Source of the DNA: Streptomyces atroolivaceus
Lineage (GTDB): Bacteria; Actinomycetota; Actinomycetes; Streptomycetales; Streptomycetaceae
NCBI RefSeq assembly: GCF_000717025.1
Contig: NZ_JNXG01000012.1
Span: 132,831 to 196,830 of the forward strand
DNA: 64,000 nucleotides
Direction of reading: 5' to 3'
Shown: in pieces, positions 18,730 to 27,345 of the stretch
How positions within the stretch are numbered: the first letter of the stretch is position 1
How the letters are laid out: the number at the start of each line of letters is the position of its first letter
The notes under the pieces: generated by a model
Database searches by the model: none
What the model saw: the letters and a program-made list of their open reading frames with translations, nothing else
Told to the model about the DNA's origin: nothing
Program-made: the position numbers and the translations under genes

Positions 18730-20724
18730 ATGCCTCCTGCCCTGCGCCAACGCCCCGAGAGGACGGCGCCGGCCTCCCCCGGCGCGGCTCCACGGCGTCG
18801 CACCCGGGTCTTCGCCCTGGCCGAGGCCCGCTGGGCCGCGGCCGCCCTCCTGTTGTTCCTGACCGCTCTGCCGCTCCAGCTGACCGGCGCGCCGGCCTGG
18901 CTCTGGGGGCCGCTGTATGCGGCGGCCTACATCACGGGCGGCTGGGAGCCCGCCTGGGCGGGGCTTGCGGCGCTGCGGGAGAAAACGCTGGATGTGGACC
19001 TGCTGATGATCGTGGCGGCGATCGGCGCGGCGTCGATCGGGCAGGTGATGGACGGCGCACTGCTGATCGTCATCTTCGCCACCTCCGGCGCTCTGGAGGC
19101 ACTGGCCACCGCGCGCACGCAGGATGCCGTGCGCGGGCTGCTCGACCTGGCCCCGGCCACGGCCGCCCGTCTGGCCGACGACGGAACGGAGGAGACGGTC
19201 GCCATCGCGGAACTCGCGGTCGGTGACACGGTCCTCGTCCGGCCGGGCGAGCGGGTCGGCGCTGACGGACGGGTGCTTGCGGGAGCCAGCGAGATCGACC
19301 AGGCGACCATCACCGGAGAGCCGCTGCCGGTGCCCAAGGAACGCGGTGACGACGTCTTCGCGGGCACTCTCAACGGAACCGGCGCTCTGCGGGTCAGGGT
19401 GGAACGGGACGCCTCCGAGTCCGTGATCGCCCGGATCGTCGCCATGGTCGAGGAGGCCTCCGGGACCAAGGCGCCTACGCAGTTGTTCATCGAGAAGGTC
19501 GAGCAGCGCTACAGCATCGGCATGGTCTTCGCGACCCTGGCCGTCTTCGCGATTCCTCTGGGCTTCGGCGCCGACCTCACCGGCTCGCTGCTGCGGGCGA
19601 TGACCTTCATGATCGTGGCCTCGCCGTGTGCGGTGGTGCTGGCCACCATGCCACCGCTGTTGTCCGCGATCGCCAACGCGGGGCGGCACGGCGTGCTGGT
19701 GAAGTCCGCCGTGGTGATGGAACGACTCGGGCAGGTCGACACGGTCGCCCTGGACAAGACCGGCACGCTGACCGAGGGCACCCCGCGCGTCACCGACATC
19801 CACCCCCTGGCCGGCTCAGGCCTGGACGAGGACGCCCTGCTGAGCCTCGCCGCGGCGGCCGAGCGCCCCAGCGAGCACCCCCTCGCGCGTGCCGTGGTCG
19901 ACGCCGCACGCAGCCGCGACCTGAGTGTCCCGGAGATGCGGGACTTCACCTCGACGCCGGGCGTGGGCGTCACCGCCAGCGTCCATGGCGCCTCCATCGC
20001 CATCGGCGCCCCGTCCCGCCTGTCTGACGCCCGGGACGATCCGGCCGCGGTTCACGCCTCGGCTGTGGCAGCCGCCCTGGAGGACGGCGGGCGCACCGCT
20101 GTGATCGTCCGACGCGACGGCCTGCCTGTCGGCGTCCTCGGCGTCTCCGACCGACTGCGTCCCGACGCCGCCACCACTGTTGCCGGCCTGGCCGCACTGA
20201 CCGGCAGGGGGCCGGTCCTGCTCACCGGCGACAACCCGCGCGCCGCCGCCCGCCTGGCCGCGGAGGTCGGTATCAGCGACGTCCGCGCCGAACTGCTGCC
20301 GCAGCACAAGGTGAGCGCCGTCAAGGAGCTCGAGAAGGCCGGACGCAGGGTTCTGGTCGTCGGAGACGGGGTCAACGACGCTCCCGCGCTCGCCGCCGCT
20401 CACACCGGCATCGCGATGGGCCGCGCAGGCTCCGACCTCGCCCTGGAGACCGCGGACGCAGTCATCGTCCGTGACGAACTGGCCACCGTCCCCGCCGTGG
20501 TGAACCTGTCGAGGGCCGCCCGCCGTCTGGTGGTGCAGAACCTGGTCATCGCCGGAGTGTTCATCTCGGGTCTGGTCCTCTGGGACCTGGTCGGCCATCT
20601 GCCGCTCCCGCTCGGAGTGCTGGGCCACGAGGGCTCCACCGTGATCGTGGGACTCAACGGCCTGCGCCTGCTGCGCGATGCGGCCTGGGACCGGGCCTGC
20701 GCACCCGTAGGGGCCGAGCGCTGA
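18730..20724 (+). CDS. P1B-4-type heavy-metal-exporting ATPase
   Basis: A 664-residue P-type ATPase. The actuator motif is TGEPLPV, the phosphorylation site DKTGTLTEGTP, the nucleotide-binding HPLARAVVDAA region and the hinge GDGVNDAPALAAA. The membrane metal site reads ASPCAVVLAT, i.e. SPC rather than CPC, and the final helix contains HEGSTVIVGLNGLRLL: SPC plus HEG(S/G)T defines the P1B-4 group (CoaT, CtpD, CtpJ) that exports Co(II), Zn, Ni or Fe(II). There is no N-terminal metal-binding domain, only ~40 basic residues, also typical of the group. The ATG at 18730 is preferred to the one at 18658, which lies inside the operator. Regulation by the divergent ArsR sensor is expected; export is across the cytoplasmic membrane. 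Confidence 0.9.
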   Translation: MPPALRQRPERTAPASPGAAPRRRTRVFALAEARWAAAALLLFLTALPLQLTGAPAWLWGPLYAAAYITGGWEPAWAGLAALREKTLDVDLLMIVAAIGAASIGQVMDGALLIVIFATSGALEALATARTQDAVRGLLDLAPATAARLADDGTEETVAIAELAVGDTVLVRPGERVGADGRVLAGASEIDQATITGEPLPVPKERGDDVFAGTLNGTGALRVRVERDASESVIARIVAMVEEASGTKAPTQLFIEKVEQRYSIGMVFATLAVFAIPLGFGADLTGSLLRAMTFMIVASPCAVVLATMPPLLSAIANAGRHGVLVKSAVVMERLGQVDTVALDKTGTLTEGTPRVTDIHPLAGSGLDEDALLSLAAAAERPSEHPLARAVVDAARSRDLSVPEMRDFTSTPGVGVTASVHGASIAIGAPSRLSDARDDPAAVHASAVAAALEDGGRTAVIVRRDGLPVGVLGVSDRLRPDAATTVAGLAALTGRGPVLLTGDNPRAAARLAAEVGISDVRAELLPQHKVSAVKELEKAGRRVLVVGDGVNDAPALAAAHTGIAMGRAGSDLALETADAVIVRDELATVPAVVNLSRAARRLVVQNLVIAGVFISGLVLWDLVGHLPLPLGVLGHEGSTVIVGLNGLRLLRDAAWDRACAPVGAER

Positions 20725-20741
20725 GCCGTCGCGGCCGGGAG

Positions 20742-20797
20742 ACGGCAGCAGCCCCGGTAGGCGGGCTGCGGTCGCCGCCTACCGGGGCAGCTGCCGT
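20742..20797 (+). terminator. Very strong hairpin terminator after the metal ATPase
   Basis: A 23-base arm (20742-20764) pairs with 20775-20797 around a 10-base loop with one mismatch. It begins 18 bases after the ATPase stop and ends that transcript. Confidence 0.88.
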
Positions 20798-21267
20798 ACG
20801 GAGGTGATGGTCGCCCCGCCACCCACCGGCGAGGCCCGCCCCGACACCCGGCTCCCCCGCGAGCAGCGGGTACGGGGCAGGGGGCAGAGGCCCATGCCCC
20901 CTCCCCGCCCCCGCGCCGGCTTCCGGCCGGTCGGCAGGACTGCCTCCAGAGCGTGCCGGACGGCCTGCTCGTGGAGCCGCACTCCGGTGAGGACGCTCTC
21001 GGTCCGCCATCCCCGCAGCAGTCGTGCCGGAGCCACGACGCGAGGGTGCGCCTCTGCGCGTGGCACTCGACGATGCCCGCCCGCGGGCCCCTCAGGAGGA
21101 TGGCCGGTGCCGGGGAGGAGGAGCCCGGCACCGGCCCGAGGAGAGCGCCGGCGGCTCCGGCGGCCGCCCGGCACTCGCTCAGGGCCCGGGCGGCCAGGGG
21201 AGACAGACGGTGACCGGCGGCGTCACGGCCCGCCACCGCACTCCCACCCGCCACCGGCCCCGAGGTG
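20798..21267. other. Intergenic region, no gene seen
   Basis: About 470 bases between the ATPase terminator and the stop of the S14 gene. Translations of the open frames are Arg/Pro/Gly-rich with no motif I recognise. It holds the 3' end of the leftward L28-S14 transcript, but no strong hairpin was picked out there. Confidence 0.45.
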
Positions 21268-21573
21268 TCACCAGGAGGACTTGGTCACTCCTGGAAGGAA
21301 TCCGGCGTGCGCCTGTTCGCGCATCCGGACCCGGGACAGGCCGAACTTCCGCAGGTGGCCGCGGGGGCGGCCGTCGACGCTGTCCCTGTTGCGCACCCGG
21401 GTGGCACTGGCGTCACGCGGCTGGCGGCGCAGTTCCTCGACCGCCGCGACCCGCTCGGCCTCCGTGGCGCCGGGCCGGCGGATGATCTTCTTCAACCGCG
21501 CACGCCGTGCGGCGTACCGCTCGACGGTCGCCCTGCGCTTCTCGTTCTGCGCGATCTTGCTCTTCTTGGCCAT
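21268..21573 (-). CDS. rpsN: 30S ribosomal protein S14, zinc-independent paralogue
   Basis: A 101-residue S14 of the long, cysteine-free form: [20 protein letters not shown] at the start, [20 protein letters not shown] and [20 protein letters not shown] at the end. The zinc-binding CxxC pairs of the housekeeping short S14 are absent. Such C-minus paralogues replace the zinc form under zinc starvation and free zinc for other uses. The start overlaps the L28 stop (TGATG), so both come from the Zur-controlled promoter to the right. Confidence 0.95.
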   Translation of the reverse strand: MAKKSKIAQNEKRRATVERYAARRARLKKIIRRPGATEAERVAAVEELRRQPRDASATRVRNRDSVDGRPRGHLRKFGLSRVRMREQAHAGFLPGVTKSSW

Positions 21574-21809
21574 CAGACGTTCACCCCCCGCGCCCGGATG
21601 CGGGCGACGGCCGCCTCGATGCCGATGGTGTCGATCGTCTTGATCGCCTTGGCGCTCAGCACCAGGCGTACGTGCCGTCCTTCACCGGGCAGCCAGTAGC
21701 GCTTGCGCTGGATGTTCGGATCGAACCGGCGCGATGTGCGCCGGTGCGAGTGGGAGATGTTGTTGCCGAAGCCCGGCTGCGCGCCGGTCAGTTGACAGTG
21801 GGCGGACAT
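21573..21809 (-). CDS. rpmB: 50S ribosomal protein L28, zinc-independent paralogue
   Basis: A 78-residue L28. It opens [20 protein letters not shown] and continues [19 protein letters not shown], the usual L28 core. The N-terminal CxxC of the zinc-binding form is reduced to a single Cys, marking it as the C-minus version. It is the first gene of the leftward arm of the divergent Zur-box promoter and overlaps S14 downstream. Confidence 0.95.
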   Translation of the reverse strand: MSAHCQLTGAQPGFGNNISHSHRRTSRRFDPNIQRKRYWLPGEGRHVRLVLSAKAIKTIDTIGIEAAVARIRARGVNV

Positions 21810-21842
21810 GAAGTTACCTGCCTCTCATCGACCTGGGCCATA

Positions 21843-21870
21843 TTGAAAATGGAAACCATTGTCATATAGT
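21843..21870. promoter_or_regulatory. Zur box within a divergent promoter
   Basis: TGAAAATGG (21844-21852) and CCATTGTCA (21856-21864) form a 9-3-9 inverted repeat with one mismatch, close to the TGAAAATGATTTTCA-type boxes of actinobacterial Zur. For the rightward gene a consensus-like promoter TTGAAA (21843-21848), 16-base spacer, TATAGT (21865-21870) encloses the box, and the L33 ATG is only 7 bases past the -10, implying a leaderless transcript. Leftward, the same box overlaps the probable L28 promoter. Zinc-loaded Zur would block both. Confidence 0.85.
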
Positions 21871-21876
21871 AGCGGC

Positions 21877-22041
21877 ATGGCTCGCAACGAACTACGCCCG
21901 ATCATCAAGCTCCGCTCCACCGCGGGAACCGGCTACACCTACGTCACCCGCAAGAACCGCCGGAACGACCCCGACCGGCTGGTGCTGCGGAAGTTCGATC
22001 CGCTCGTCCGCCGTCACGTCGACTTCCGCGAGGAACGCTGA
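21877..22041 (+). CDS. rpmG: 50S ribosomal protein L33, zinc-independent paralogue
   Basis: A 54-residue L33: [40 protein letters not shown], ending [10 protein letters not shown]. All four zinc-ligand cysteines of the C-plus form are missing. An ATG 18 bases upstream lies within the promoter -10, so the ATG at 21877 is the real start and the message is probably leaderless. First gene of the rightward Zur-controlled operon. Confidence 0.95.
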   Translation: MARNELRPIIKLRSTAGTGYTYVTRKNRRNDPDRLVLRKFDPLVRRHVDFREER

Positions 22042-22094
22042 CACCGCGACTCCCCCGCCCCACACCCTCCGCCCCCGACCCCCAGGGAACCGCC

Positions 22095-22346
22095 GTGAAG
22101 CAAGGAATCCACCCCGCCTACCGTCCCGTCGTCTTCCGCGACAGGGCCGCCGACTTCGCCTTCCTGACCCGCTCCACCCTGACCAGCGACCGGACCGTCG
22201 AGTGGGAGGACGGCAACACCTACCCGGTCGTCGACGTGGAGATCTCCTCCGCGAGCCACCCCTTCTACACCGGAACCGCCCGCGTCATGGACACCGCTGG
22301 ACGCGTCGAACGCTTCGAGCGACGCTACGGCCGTGAGGGCCGGTGA
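22095..22346 (+). CDS. rpmE2: 50S ribosomal protein L31 type B
   Basis: An 83-residue type-B L31: [20 protein letters not shown], then [20 protein letters not shown], then [20 protein letters not shown]. It lacks the CxxC zinc site of type A L31 and is the zinc-starvation replacement. GTG start with CAGGGAA upstream. The stop overlaps the ATG of the CobW-like gene (TGATG). Confidence 0.95.
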   Translation: MKQGIHPAYRPVVFRDRAADFAFLTRSTLTSDRTVEWEDGNTYPVVDVEISSASHPFYTGTARVMDTAGRVERFERRYGREGR

Positions 22347-23500
22347 TGGAGGACAAGCGCAAGCTCCCCGTCGTCCTCGTCGACGGGCTGCACTCGGACG
22401 CACGCCACGAGGTCGTGGAGGGGCTGCTGCGGGAGGTGCCTCACAGCGTCGCACTGCACCACGACCTGGCGACGGCGGAGACCGGCACGGTGCACCGGAC
22501 CGTAAGGGACACCTCCGGGGTCGTCTCCAGCGGCGAGGCCCCATTGGTGAACGACTGCGCCTGCTGCGCCCTGCGTGAGGACCTGTTGCCCGAGCTGGCA
22601 CGCCTGGCGGCCGACGGGGTGACCCGGATGGCCGTCGTAGAGCTCTGGGACTCCGTCGAACCCCGGGCGATGGCCGAGGTCGTCGCCGCACACGGCAAGG
22701 GCGTGCTCCAACTGACCGGCGTGATCACCGCCGTCGATCCAGCCCTCGTCCTGCCCTACCTCGCCAACGGCGACGACCTCGCCGAAGCAGGTCTCGCAGC
22801 CGCGGCCACCGACCGGCGGACCGTCGGCGACACCTGGGCCCGGCAGTTGGAGTACGCGTCGGCGATCGCCCTCGTCGACGACGGCCAGGCGGACGAGGCG
22901 GACCGCGCGCTGATCAGCCAGTTGCACCCGACGGCACCTCAGGCTTCGGCGGGATCGGCCGAGTTGACGGAACTGGCTCTCGCCGGGTTCGACGTGGACG
23001 CTGCCGGCGCCGGCCAGCATCCGGCCTGCGCCCTGCTGCCCCAGGACGCCGAGGAGGCCGGCGTCAGCACTCTCGTGTGGCGCAAGCACCGTCCGTTCCA
23101 TCCGGAGCGCCTGTACGACGCACTGGAGGACCTGAGTTGTGCGGCCGCCCGCAGTCGGGGCCGGTTCTGGCTCGCCGACCGCCCCGACACCCTCCTGTCC
23201 TGGGACGCCGCAGGCGGCGCGCTCTGCGTCGAGGACAACGGCCCCTGGCTCGCGTCCCTGCCGGACGCCGCCTGGGACATGGTTCCACCGGTCCGACGGG
23301 CGGCCGCCGCCCTGGACTGGCATCCGGAGCACGGAGACTGCTGCCAGCACCTGGTCTTCATCTCTCCCGGCCTGGACCGGGACGGGCTGACCGCTCTACT
23401 CGATTCCTGCCTTCTGACCGACGCCGAGTACACAGCGGGCCGTGCGGCGTGGAAGAACCTGCCGGCCGCCTTCGACGAGTTCCTCGACCCGGTTCGCTGA
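22346..23500 (+). CDS. CobW/Mrf-like protein lacking the GTPase P-loop
   Basis: A 384-residue member of the CobW/P47K superfamily. The cysteine motif is present as [16 protein letters not shown], and the C-terminal CobW domain ends with [20 protein letters not shown] and [20 protein letters not shown]. The N-terminus, where GxxGxGKT should be, reads [20 protein letters not shown]: there is no GKT/GKS, so GTP hydrolysis of the usual kind is doubtful. Position inside a Zur-box operon with C-minus ribosomal genes matches mycobacterial Mrf, which recruits the hibernation factor to zinc-starved ribosomes; equivalence is inferred from context and family. Translationally coupled to L31 and followed by S18. 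Confidence 0.82.
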   Translation: MEDKRKLPVVLVDGLHSDARHEVVEGLLREVPHSVALHHDLATAETGTVHRTVRDTSGVVSSGEAPLVNDCACCALREDLLPELARLAADGVTRMAVVELWDSVEPRAMAEVVAAHGKGVLQLTGVITAVDPALVLPYLANGDDLAEAGLAAAATDRRTVGDTWARQLEYASAIALVDDGQADEADRALISQLHPTAPQASAGSAELTELALAGFDVDAAGAGQHPACALLPQDAEEAGVSTLVWRKHRPFHPERLYDALEDLSCAAARSRGRFWLADRPDTLLSWDAAGGALCVEDNGPWLASLPDAAWDMVPPVRRAAAALDWHPEHGDCCQHLVFISPGLDRDGLTALLDSCLLTDAEYTAGRAAWKNLPAAFDEFLDPVR

Positions 23501-23541
23501 CCGCCTCGCCCAACCACACCCAGCCCCATGAGGAAGGACCC

Positions 23542-23790
23542 ATGGCTCGCCACCAGGAACCCCGTAAGCCCGCCAAGGACCGCCCGAACCCGATCGACAC
23601 GGCGAAGATCACCTACATCGACTACAAGGACACCGACCTCCTGCGCAAGTTCATCTCCGACCGGGGCAAGATCCGCAGCCGCAGGGTCACCCGCATCAGC
23701 GCCCAGCAGCAGCGACAGGTCTCCACCGCGATCAAGAACGCCCGCGAGATGGCGCTGCTGCCCTACTCCGGCTCCAGCTCCGGCAAGTGA
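23542..23790 (+). CDS. rpsR: 30S ribosomal protein S18, zinc-independent paralogue
   Basis: An 82-residue S18: the core [20 protein letters not shown], then [20 protein letters not shown] and [14 protein letters not shown]. No cysteines, so it is the C-minus form. AGGAAGGA is the ribosome-binding site. It ends the rightward Zur operon (L33, L31, CobW/Mrf-like, S18). Confidence 0.95.
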   Translation: MARHQEPRKPAKDRPNPIDTAKITYIDYKDTDLLRKFISDRGKIRSRRVTRISAQQQRQVSTAIKNAREMALLPYSGSSSGK

Positions 23791-23999
23791 TCCGAGGCCC
23801 GGGGGCTGCCGCTCCGGAATGACACGGAGTGGTGCCCGAAGACCCTTGGTGACCGGACGGAGCCCCGGCGGCGCGCCCGGAGGTGTCGCGGCGGCCCGAC
23901 AGGCTTACGCTGCCAGATATGCCGGAAATATCCGCCAATTCTCCTCCGGCGGACCAATCCGGGTTCTTCAGACAGCGAGACCACGAAGGAGTCAGCGAG

Positions 24000-24302
24000 A
24001 TGTCCACGACCACGGCGCACCACCCCCACCCCGCGCACGCTCACCAGCACGCCCCAGGATGCGGCCACGTGGCGATCCCGCACTACGACCACGTCGACTA
24101 CGCGCACGACAATCACCTGCACCGCGCCCACGAAGACCATGTGGACGAGTGCGTGAGCCCGGCACACACGATGCACGAGGGGCACGAGCACGCGCACGGA
24201 CGGGACTGCGGCCATGTGGCCGTGCCGCACGAGGACCACGTCGACTACGTCCACGACGGCCATCGGCACGCCTCACACGACGGGCATTGGGACGATCACT
24301 GA
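24000..24302 (+). CDS. Histidine-rich metal-binding repeat protein
   Basis: A 100-residue protein with about one quarter histidine. Two ~31-residue repeats begin CGHVAIPHYDHVDYAHDNHL and CGHVAVPHEDHVDYVHDGHR, each ending in an acidic His cluster; the N-terminus is a His/Pro/Ala run. There is no signal peptide or membrane helix, so it is probably cytosolic. The Cys/His/Asp spacing suggests zinc (or Ni/Co) buffering or delivery, which fits its place directly after the Zur operon. The ATG at 24000 is chosen for the GAAGGAG ten bases upstream; in-frame ATGs upstream lack one. I found no clear Zur box in the 200 bases before it. Confidence 0.8.
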   Translation: MSTTTAHHPHPAHAHQHAPGCGHVAIPHYDHVDYAHDNHLHRAHEDHVDECVSPAHTMHEGHEHAHGRDCGHVAVPHEDHVDYVHDGHRHASHDGHWDDH

Positions 24303-24326
24303 CCGGCCTTCACGACTGAAAGCCGG
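24303..24326 (+). terminator. Hairpin just after the His-rich gene
   Basis: A short stem (CCGGC and TTCA with TGAA and GCCGG, one internal mismatch, 4-base loop) directly behind the stop codon. Likely the first of two tandem terminators. Confidence 0.5.
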
Positions 24327-24361
24327 CCGGCATCGTCCGATCGGGTGGCATGCGCGGACAT

Positions 24362-24400
24362 GACAGGCGCCGGTGCGGAGACATCGCACCGGCGCCTGTC
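24362..24400 (+). terminator. Perfect 16-bp hairpin terminator
   Basis: Arms at 24362-24377 and 24385-24400 pair perfectly across a 7-base loop. It insulates the metal-homeostasis island from the PLP-enzyme cluster that follows. Confidence 0.88.
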
Positions 24401-24551
24401 GCTGTACACGTTCATGCATGCAGCAGGCATAGAGGCCGCTCGGCCTGGACATCATGGATACGACAATCGTCCCGATGAGCTGACCCATCACTTGCGGCGG
24501 CGCCACCAGTGCCACCGGCAGTCGAGTCGTCGCTGCCCCACTGAGAGGCGA

Positions 24552-26036
24552 GTGCCGCTGTTGGCTGTCCCCTTGTTCCTGGACCCGAAGCTCGAACAAC
24601 CACTGACGTCCTTACTGACCTCACCCCGCTTCCTGCACGACCTCGTCGACGGGCTGGGGTCCCCCCTCAATGTGGTGCTCCCGGATCGGATCGTCGAGAA
24701 CGTCTCCCGGTTCCGCTCCGTGTACCGCCGCCACCGTCTGGAGGGGGAGATCTGCTTCGCCCACAAGGCCAACAGGTCGAGCGCACTGGTACGCCGTCTG
24801 GCGGCCACCGAGGCGGCCATGGATGTGGCGTCGCTCGGCGAACTGCAGCACGCGCTGGCCTCCGGGTTCACCCCGGAGCGCATCGGCGCGACGGGGCCGA
24901 AGGAACCGGAGTTCCTCTGGCTGGCCGCACGCACCGGCGTCACGGTGAACATCGAGGGACACGCCGAGCTGGAGTCCCTCGCCACGCTGGTGCGCCACCA
25001 CGGCCTGCCACGGGTGCGGGTGCTGCTGCGGCTGTCGGACTTCTCCGGCACCGGGGTGAAGTTCCTGAGCCGCCGCAGCAGGTTCGGCTCCCCGGCATCG
25101 GAGTTGACCGGGCTGCTGGACGCCTGCGGGCAGCACCACGACGCGGTGGAGGTCATCGGCGTCTCCTACCACCTGGACACCACCAGCCTCGAGGAGAAGG
25201 CCCTGGCCCTGGAGGGGTGCGTACGGGCCATGGACGAATGCCGTGCGCGGGGAATGCGTCCGCGGGTGATCGACATCGGCGGCGGATTCGGGGTCAGCTA
25301 TCTCGCCGACGGAGCGCAGTGGGAGCGCTACACCAGCCAGCTGACCTCGGCTGCCATGGGCAGACGCGAGGCTCTCGCCTGGCGCAGCCACTCGTACGGG
25401 CTGAGCAGTGAAGGAGGAACCCTCCGTGGAAGCCTGGAGCTCTACCCCTCCCATCGCTCGCTCGCCGGGGCCGACTACCTGGACGAGCTCCTGCGCACCC
25501 CCGCCCCCACGCTCGGGCGCCCACTGGCGACCTTGCTGCTGGAGAACCTGTACGACCTGTGCGTCGAGCCCGGCCGGGCGCTGCTGGACCAATGCGGGCT
25601 GACCCTGGCACGCGTGCTGGAGACGCGGCGCGAGTCGGACGGCACGCACGCGGTGAGCCTGGCGATGAACTCCGACGACTGCGCCCTGGAGGAACACGGC
25701 ATCCTTCTGGATCCGATCGTCCTTCACCGCGACAAGCCGTGGGAGGCGGCAGAGGACACCGCGGAGCCCTTCGGGGTCCACCTGCACGGGAATCTGTGCC
25801 TCGAGTCCGATCTCATCACACGCAGGACGGTTTTCCTCCGCCGCCTGCCGGCCCGGGGCGACCTCCTGGCGTTTCCCAACACAGCCGGATACTGCATGGA
25901 CTTCAGCGCCCAGCACGCCCAGCGACGGCCGCTCGCCCGGAAGGTGGCGGCCTACCGGGACGCCGACGGCTGGCAGTGGCGTCTGGACGACCAGTACTGG
26001 CCCATACATTCCGCGGGGGACGCACATGAGGTTTGA
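24552..26036 (+). CDS. Y4yA-family PLP-dependent decarboxylase-like enzyme
   Basis: A 494-residue fold-type III PLP enzyme (alanine-racemase/ornithine-DAP decarboxylase fold). The PLP lysine lies in EICFAHKANRSSALVRRLAA, followed by MDVASLGELQHAL, the glycine-rich phosphate site VIDIGGGFGVSYLA and the C-terminal EPGRALLDQCGLTLARVLE. It matches the Y4yA group and is related to siderophore decarboxylases such as SbnH. The GTG start is preceded by GAGAGG at slightly short spacing; no earlier start gives sensible protein. Its stop overlaps the next start by 11 bases, so it is coupled to the PLP synthase-rhodanese gene. Substrate unknown. Confidence 0.82.
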   Translation: MPLLAVPLFLDPKLEQPLTSLLTSPRFLHDLVDGLGSPLNVVLPDRIVENVSRFRSVYRRHRLEGEICFAHKANRSSALVRRLAATEAAMDVASLGELQHALASGFTPERIGATGPKEPEFLWLAARTGVTVNIEGHAELESLATLVRHHGLPRVRVLLRLSDFSGTGVKFLSRRSRFGSPASELTGLLDACGQHHDAVEVIGVSYHLDTTSLEEKALALEGCVRAMDECRARGMRPRVIDIGGGFGVSYLADGAQWERYTSQLTSAAMGRREALAWRSHSYGLSSEGGTLRGSLELYPSHRSLAGADYLDELLRTPAPTLGRPLATLLLENLYDLCVEPGRALLDQCGLTLARVLETRRESDGTHAVSLAMNSDDCALEEHGILLDPIVLHRDKPWEAAEDTAEPFGVHLHGNLCLESDLITRRTVFLRRLPARGDLLAFPNTAGYCMDFSAQHAQRRPLARKVAAYRDADGWQWRLDDQYWPIHSAGDAHEV

Positions 26037-27345
26037 GAGCATCATCGAGACGGTCGGCGACACACCCTTGGTGCGCATCGCCCCTCACGTCCACGGCCTG
26101 CAGAACATCGACCTCTACGCGAAGCTCGAGTTCTGCAACCCCTTCGGTTCGCTGAAGGACCGGGCAGCCTGGAACATGGTCCGCCCGGGCCTCTCCGCGG
26201 CCGTCGAACGGGGAAGTCAGATCGTCGAGCTGTCCAGCGGAAACACGGCGAAGGCACTCGCCGCCATAGCCGGGATGCACGGCATCGGCTTCAAGAGCGT
26301 CACCAACCGGATGAAGATTCCGGAGATGAGGGAGATGCTCCTTCTCCTGGGAGCCGAGATCGAGGAGCTGCCGGGCCAGAGCGAATGCCTCGACCCCACG
26401 AACCCGGAGGACCCCCTCACCCTGTTCCACCGGAGCCTCGACGAACCTGGGAACACGTACCTCCACACCGATCAGTACTACAACGCACGCAATGCGGAGG
26501 CCCACGAAACCGGCACCGGACCCGAGATCGTGGCCGACCTCGACGGCCGGGCGCCGGACTGGTTCATCTCCGGTGTCGGGACCGCCGGGTCCTCCACCGG
26601 GGTGGCACGGGCGTTACGGGACCGGAACCCGAAGGTCGGTGTGGTCGGACTGGTCGCGGACAAGTCGGACTTCGTTCCGGGGATCAGGAACATCGACGAA
26701 GTACAGGAAGTCGGCATCTTCGATCCCCTCACCTACGACACCATCGAGAAGGTCACGTCCGCCGAAGCCATAGACGGACTTCTGACGCTCGTCCGGCGAT
26801 GCGGGATCCTTGCCGGACCGACCGGCGGAGCCGCGTACTTCGGAGCGGTCCGGTACCTCCGGGACATAGGACCGCAGCTCACCGAACCCGCGACAGCCGT
26901 CTTCATCGTCTGCGACCGTGTCGAGAGTTATCTGAGTTACATCAGGAAGCGCCGTCCCGAACTCCTCGGCCTGCGACCGCGGAACGACTCGGCCGCGTCC
27001 GTCACCCCCGAGGAGCTGAGCGGAACGGCCGCCGTGGGAGTGGCCGAGGCCCGGGAGTGGATGGCGAAGGAGAGGCCACTCGTCGTGGACATGCGCAGTC
27101 CCTACGCCTACGCGGCGCTGCACATCGAGGGGTCGATCAACATCGTCGACGAACTCTTCGCGGATCTCGTGCGTGGCGGGCTGCCGTTCAGCAAGGCCCG
27201 GCCGGTGCTGCTCGCATGTCCCGTCGGCGAGCAGTCCCTGAGATACGCGGCCCTGCTCACCCGGATGGGCCATCCGAACGTGCGCAGCCTGGACGGTGGC
27301 ATCATCGCCTGGCGCGACGCGGGCGCACCGCTGGTACGGGAGTGA
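26026..27345 (+). CDS. Cysteine-synthase/SbnA-like PLP enzyme fused to a rhodanese domain
   Basis: A 439-residue two-domain protein. Residues 1-~320 are a fold-type II PLP enzyme: TPLVRIAPHVHGLQNIDLYA, the PLP lysine in CNPFGSLKDRAAWNMV, SSGNTAKALAAIAGMHG, and the phosphate loop GVGTAGSSTGVARAL. Residues ~335-439 are a rhodanese: PLVVDMRSPYAYAALHIEGS, the catalytic-loop VLLACPVGEQSLRYAALL with its Cys, and SLDGGIIAWRDAG. The first domain resembles O-acetyl/O-phosphoserine-dependent enzymes that make cysteine or 2,3-diaminopropionate; the fused rhodanese suggests persulfide sulfur delivery. It overlaps the genes on both sides, forming a coupled operon. Confidence 0.87.
   Translation: MRFESIIETVGDTPLVRIAPHVHGLQNIDLYAKLEFCNPFGSLKDRAAWNMVRPGLSAAVERGSQIVELSSGNTAKALAAIAGMHGIGFKSVTNRMKIPEMREMLLLLGAEIEELPGQSECLDPTNPEDPLTLFHRSLDEPGNTYLHTDQYYNARNAEAHETGTGPEIVADLDGRAPDWFISGVGTAGSSTGVARALRDRNPKVGVVGLVADKSDFVPGIRNIDEVQEVGIFDPLTYDTIEKVTSAEAIDGLLTLVRRCGILAGPTGGAAYFGAVRYLRDIGPQLTEPATAVFIVCDRVESYLSYIRKRRPELLGLRPRNDSAASVTPEELSGTAAVGVAEAREWMAKERPLVVDMRSPYAYAALHIEGSINIVDELFADLVRGGLPFSKARPVLLACPVGEQSLRYAALLTRMGHPNVRSLDGGIIAWRDAGAPLVRE

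Noticed and set aside
24440..24482. A possible Zur box or leader peptide (ACGACAATCGT palindrome; ATG opening a 9-codon frame) before the decarboxylase gene
   Set aside because: Only about half the Zur consensus positions match and no -10/-35 pair fits; the tiny frame has no ribosome-binding site. Kept only as a hint because GACAATCGT recurs in the box at 28563.
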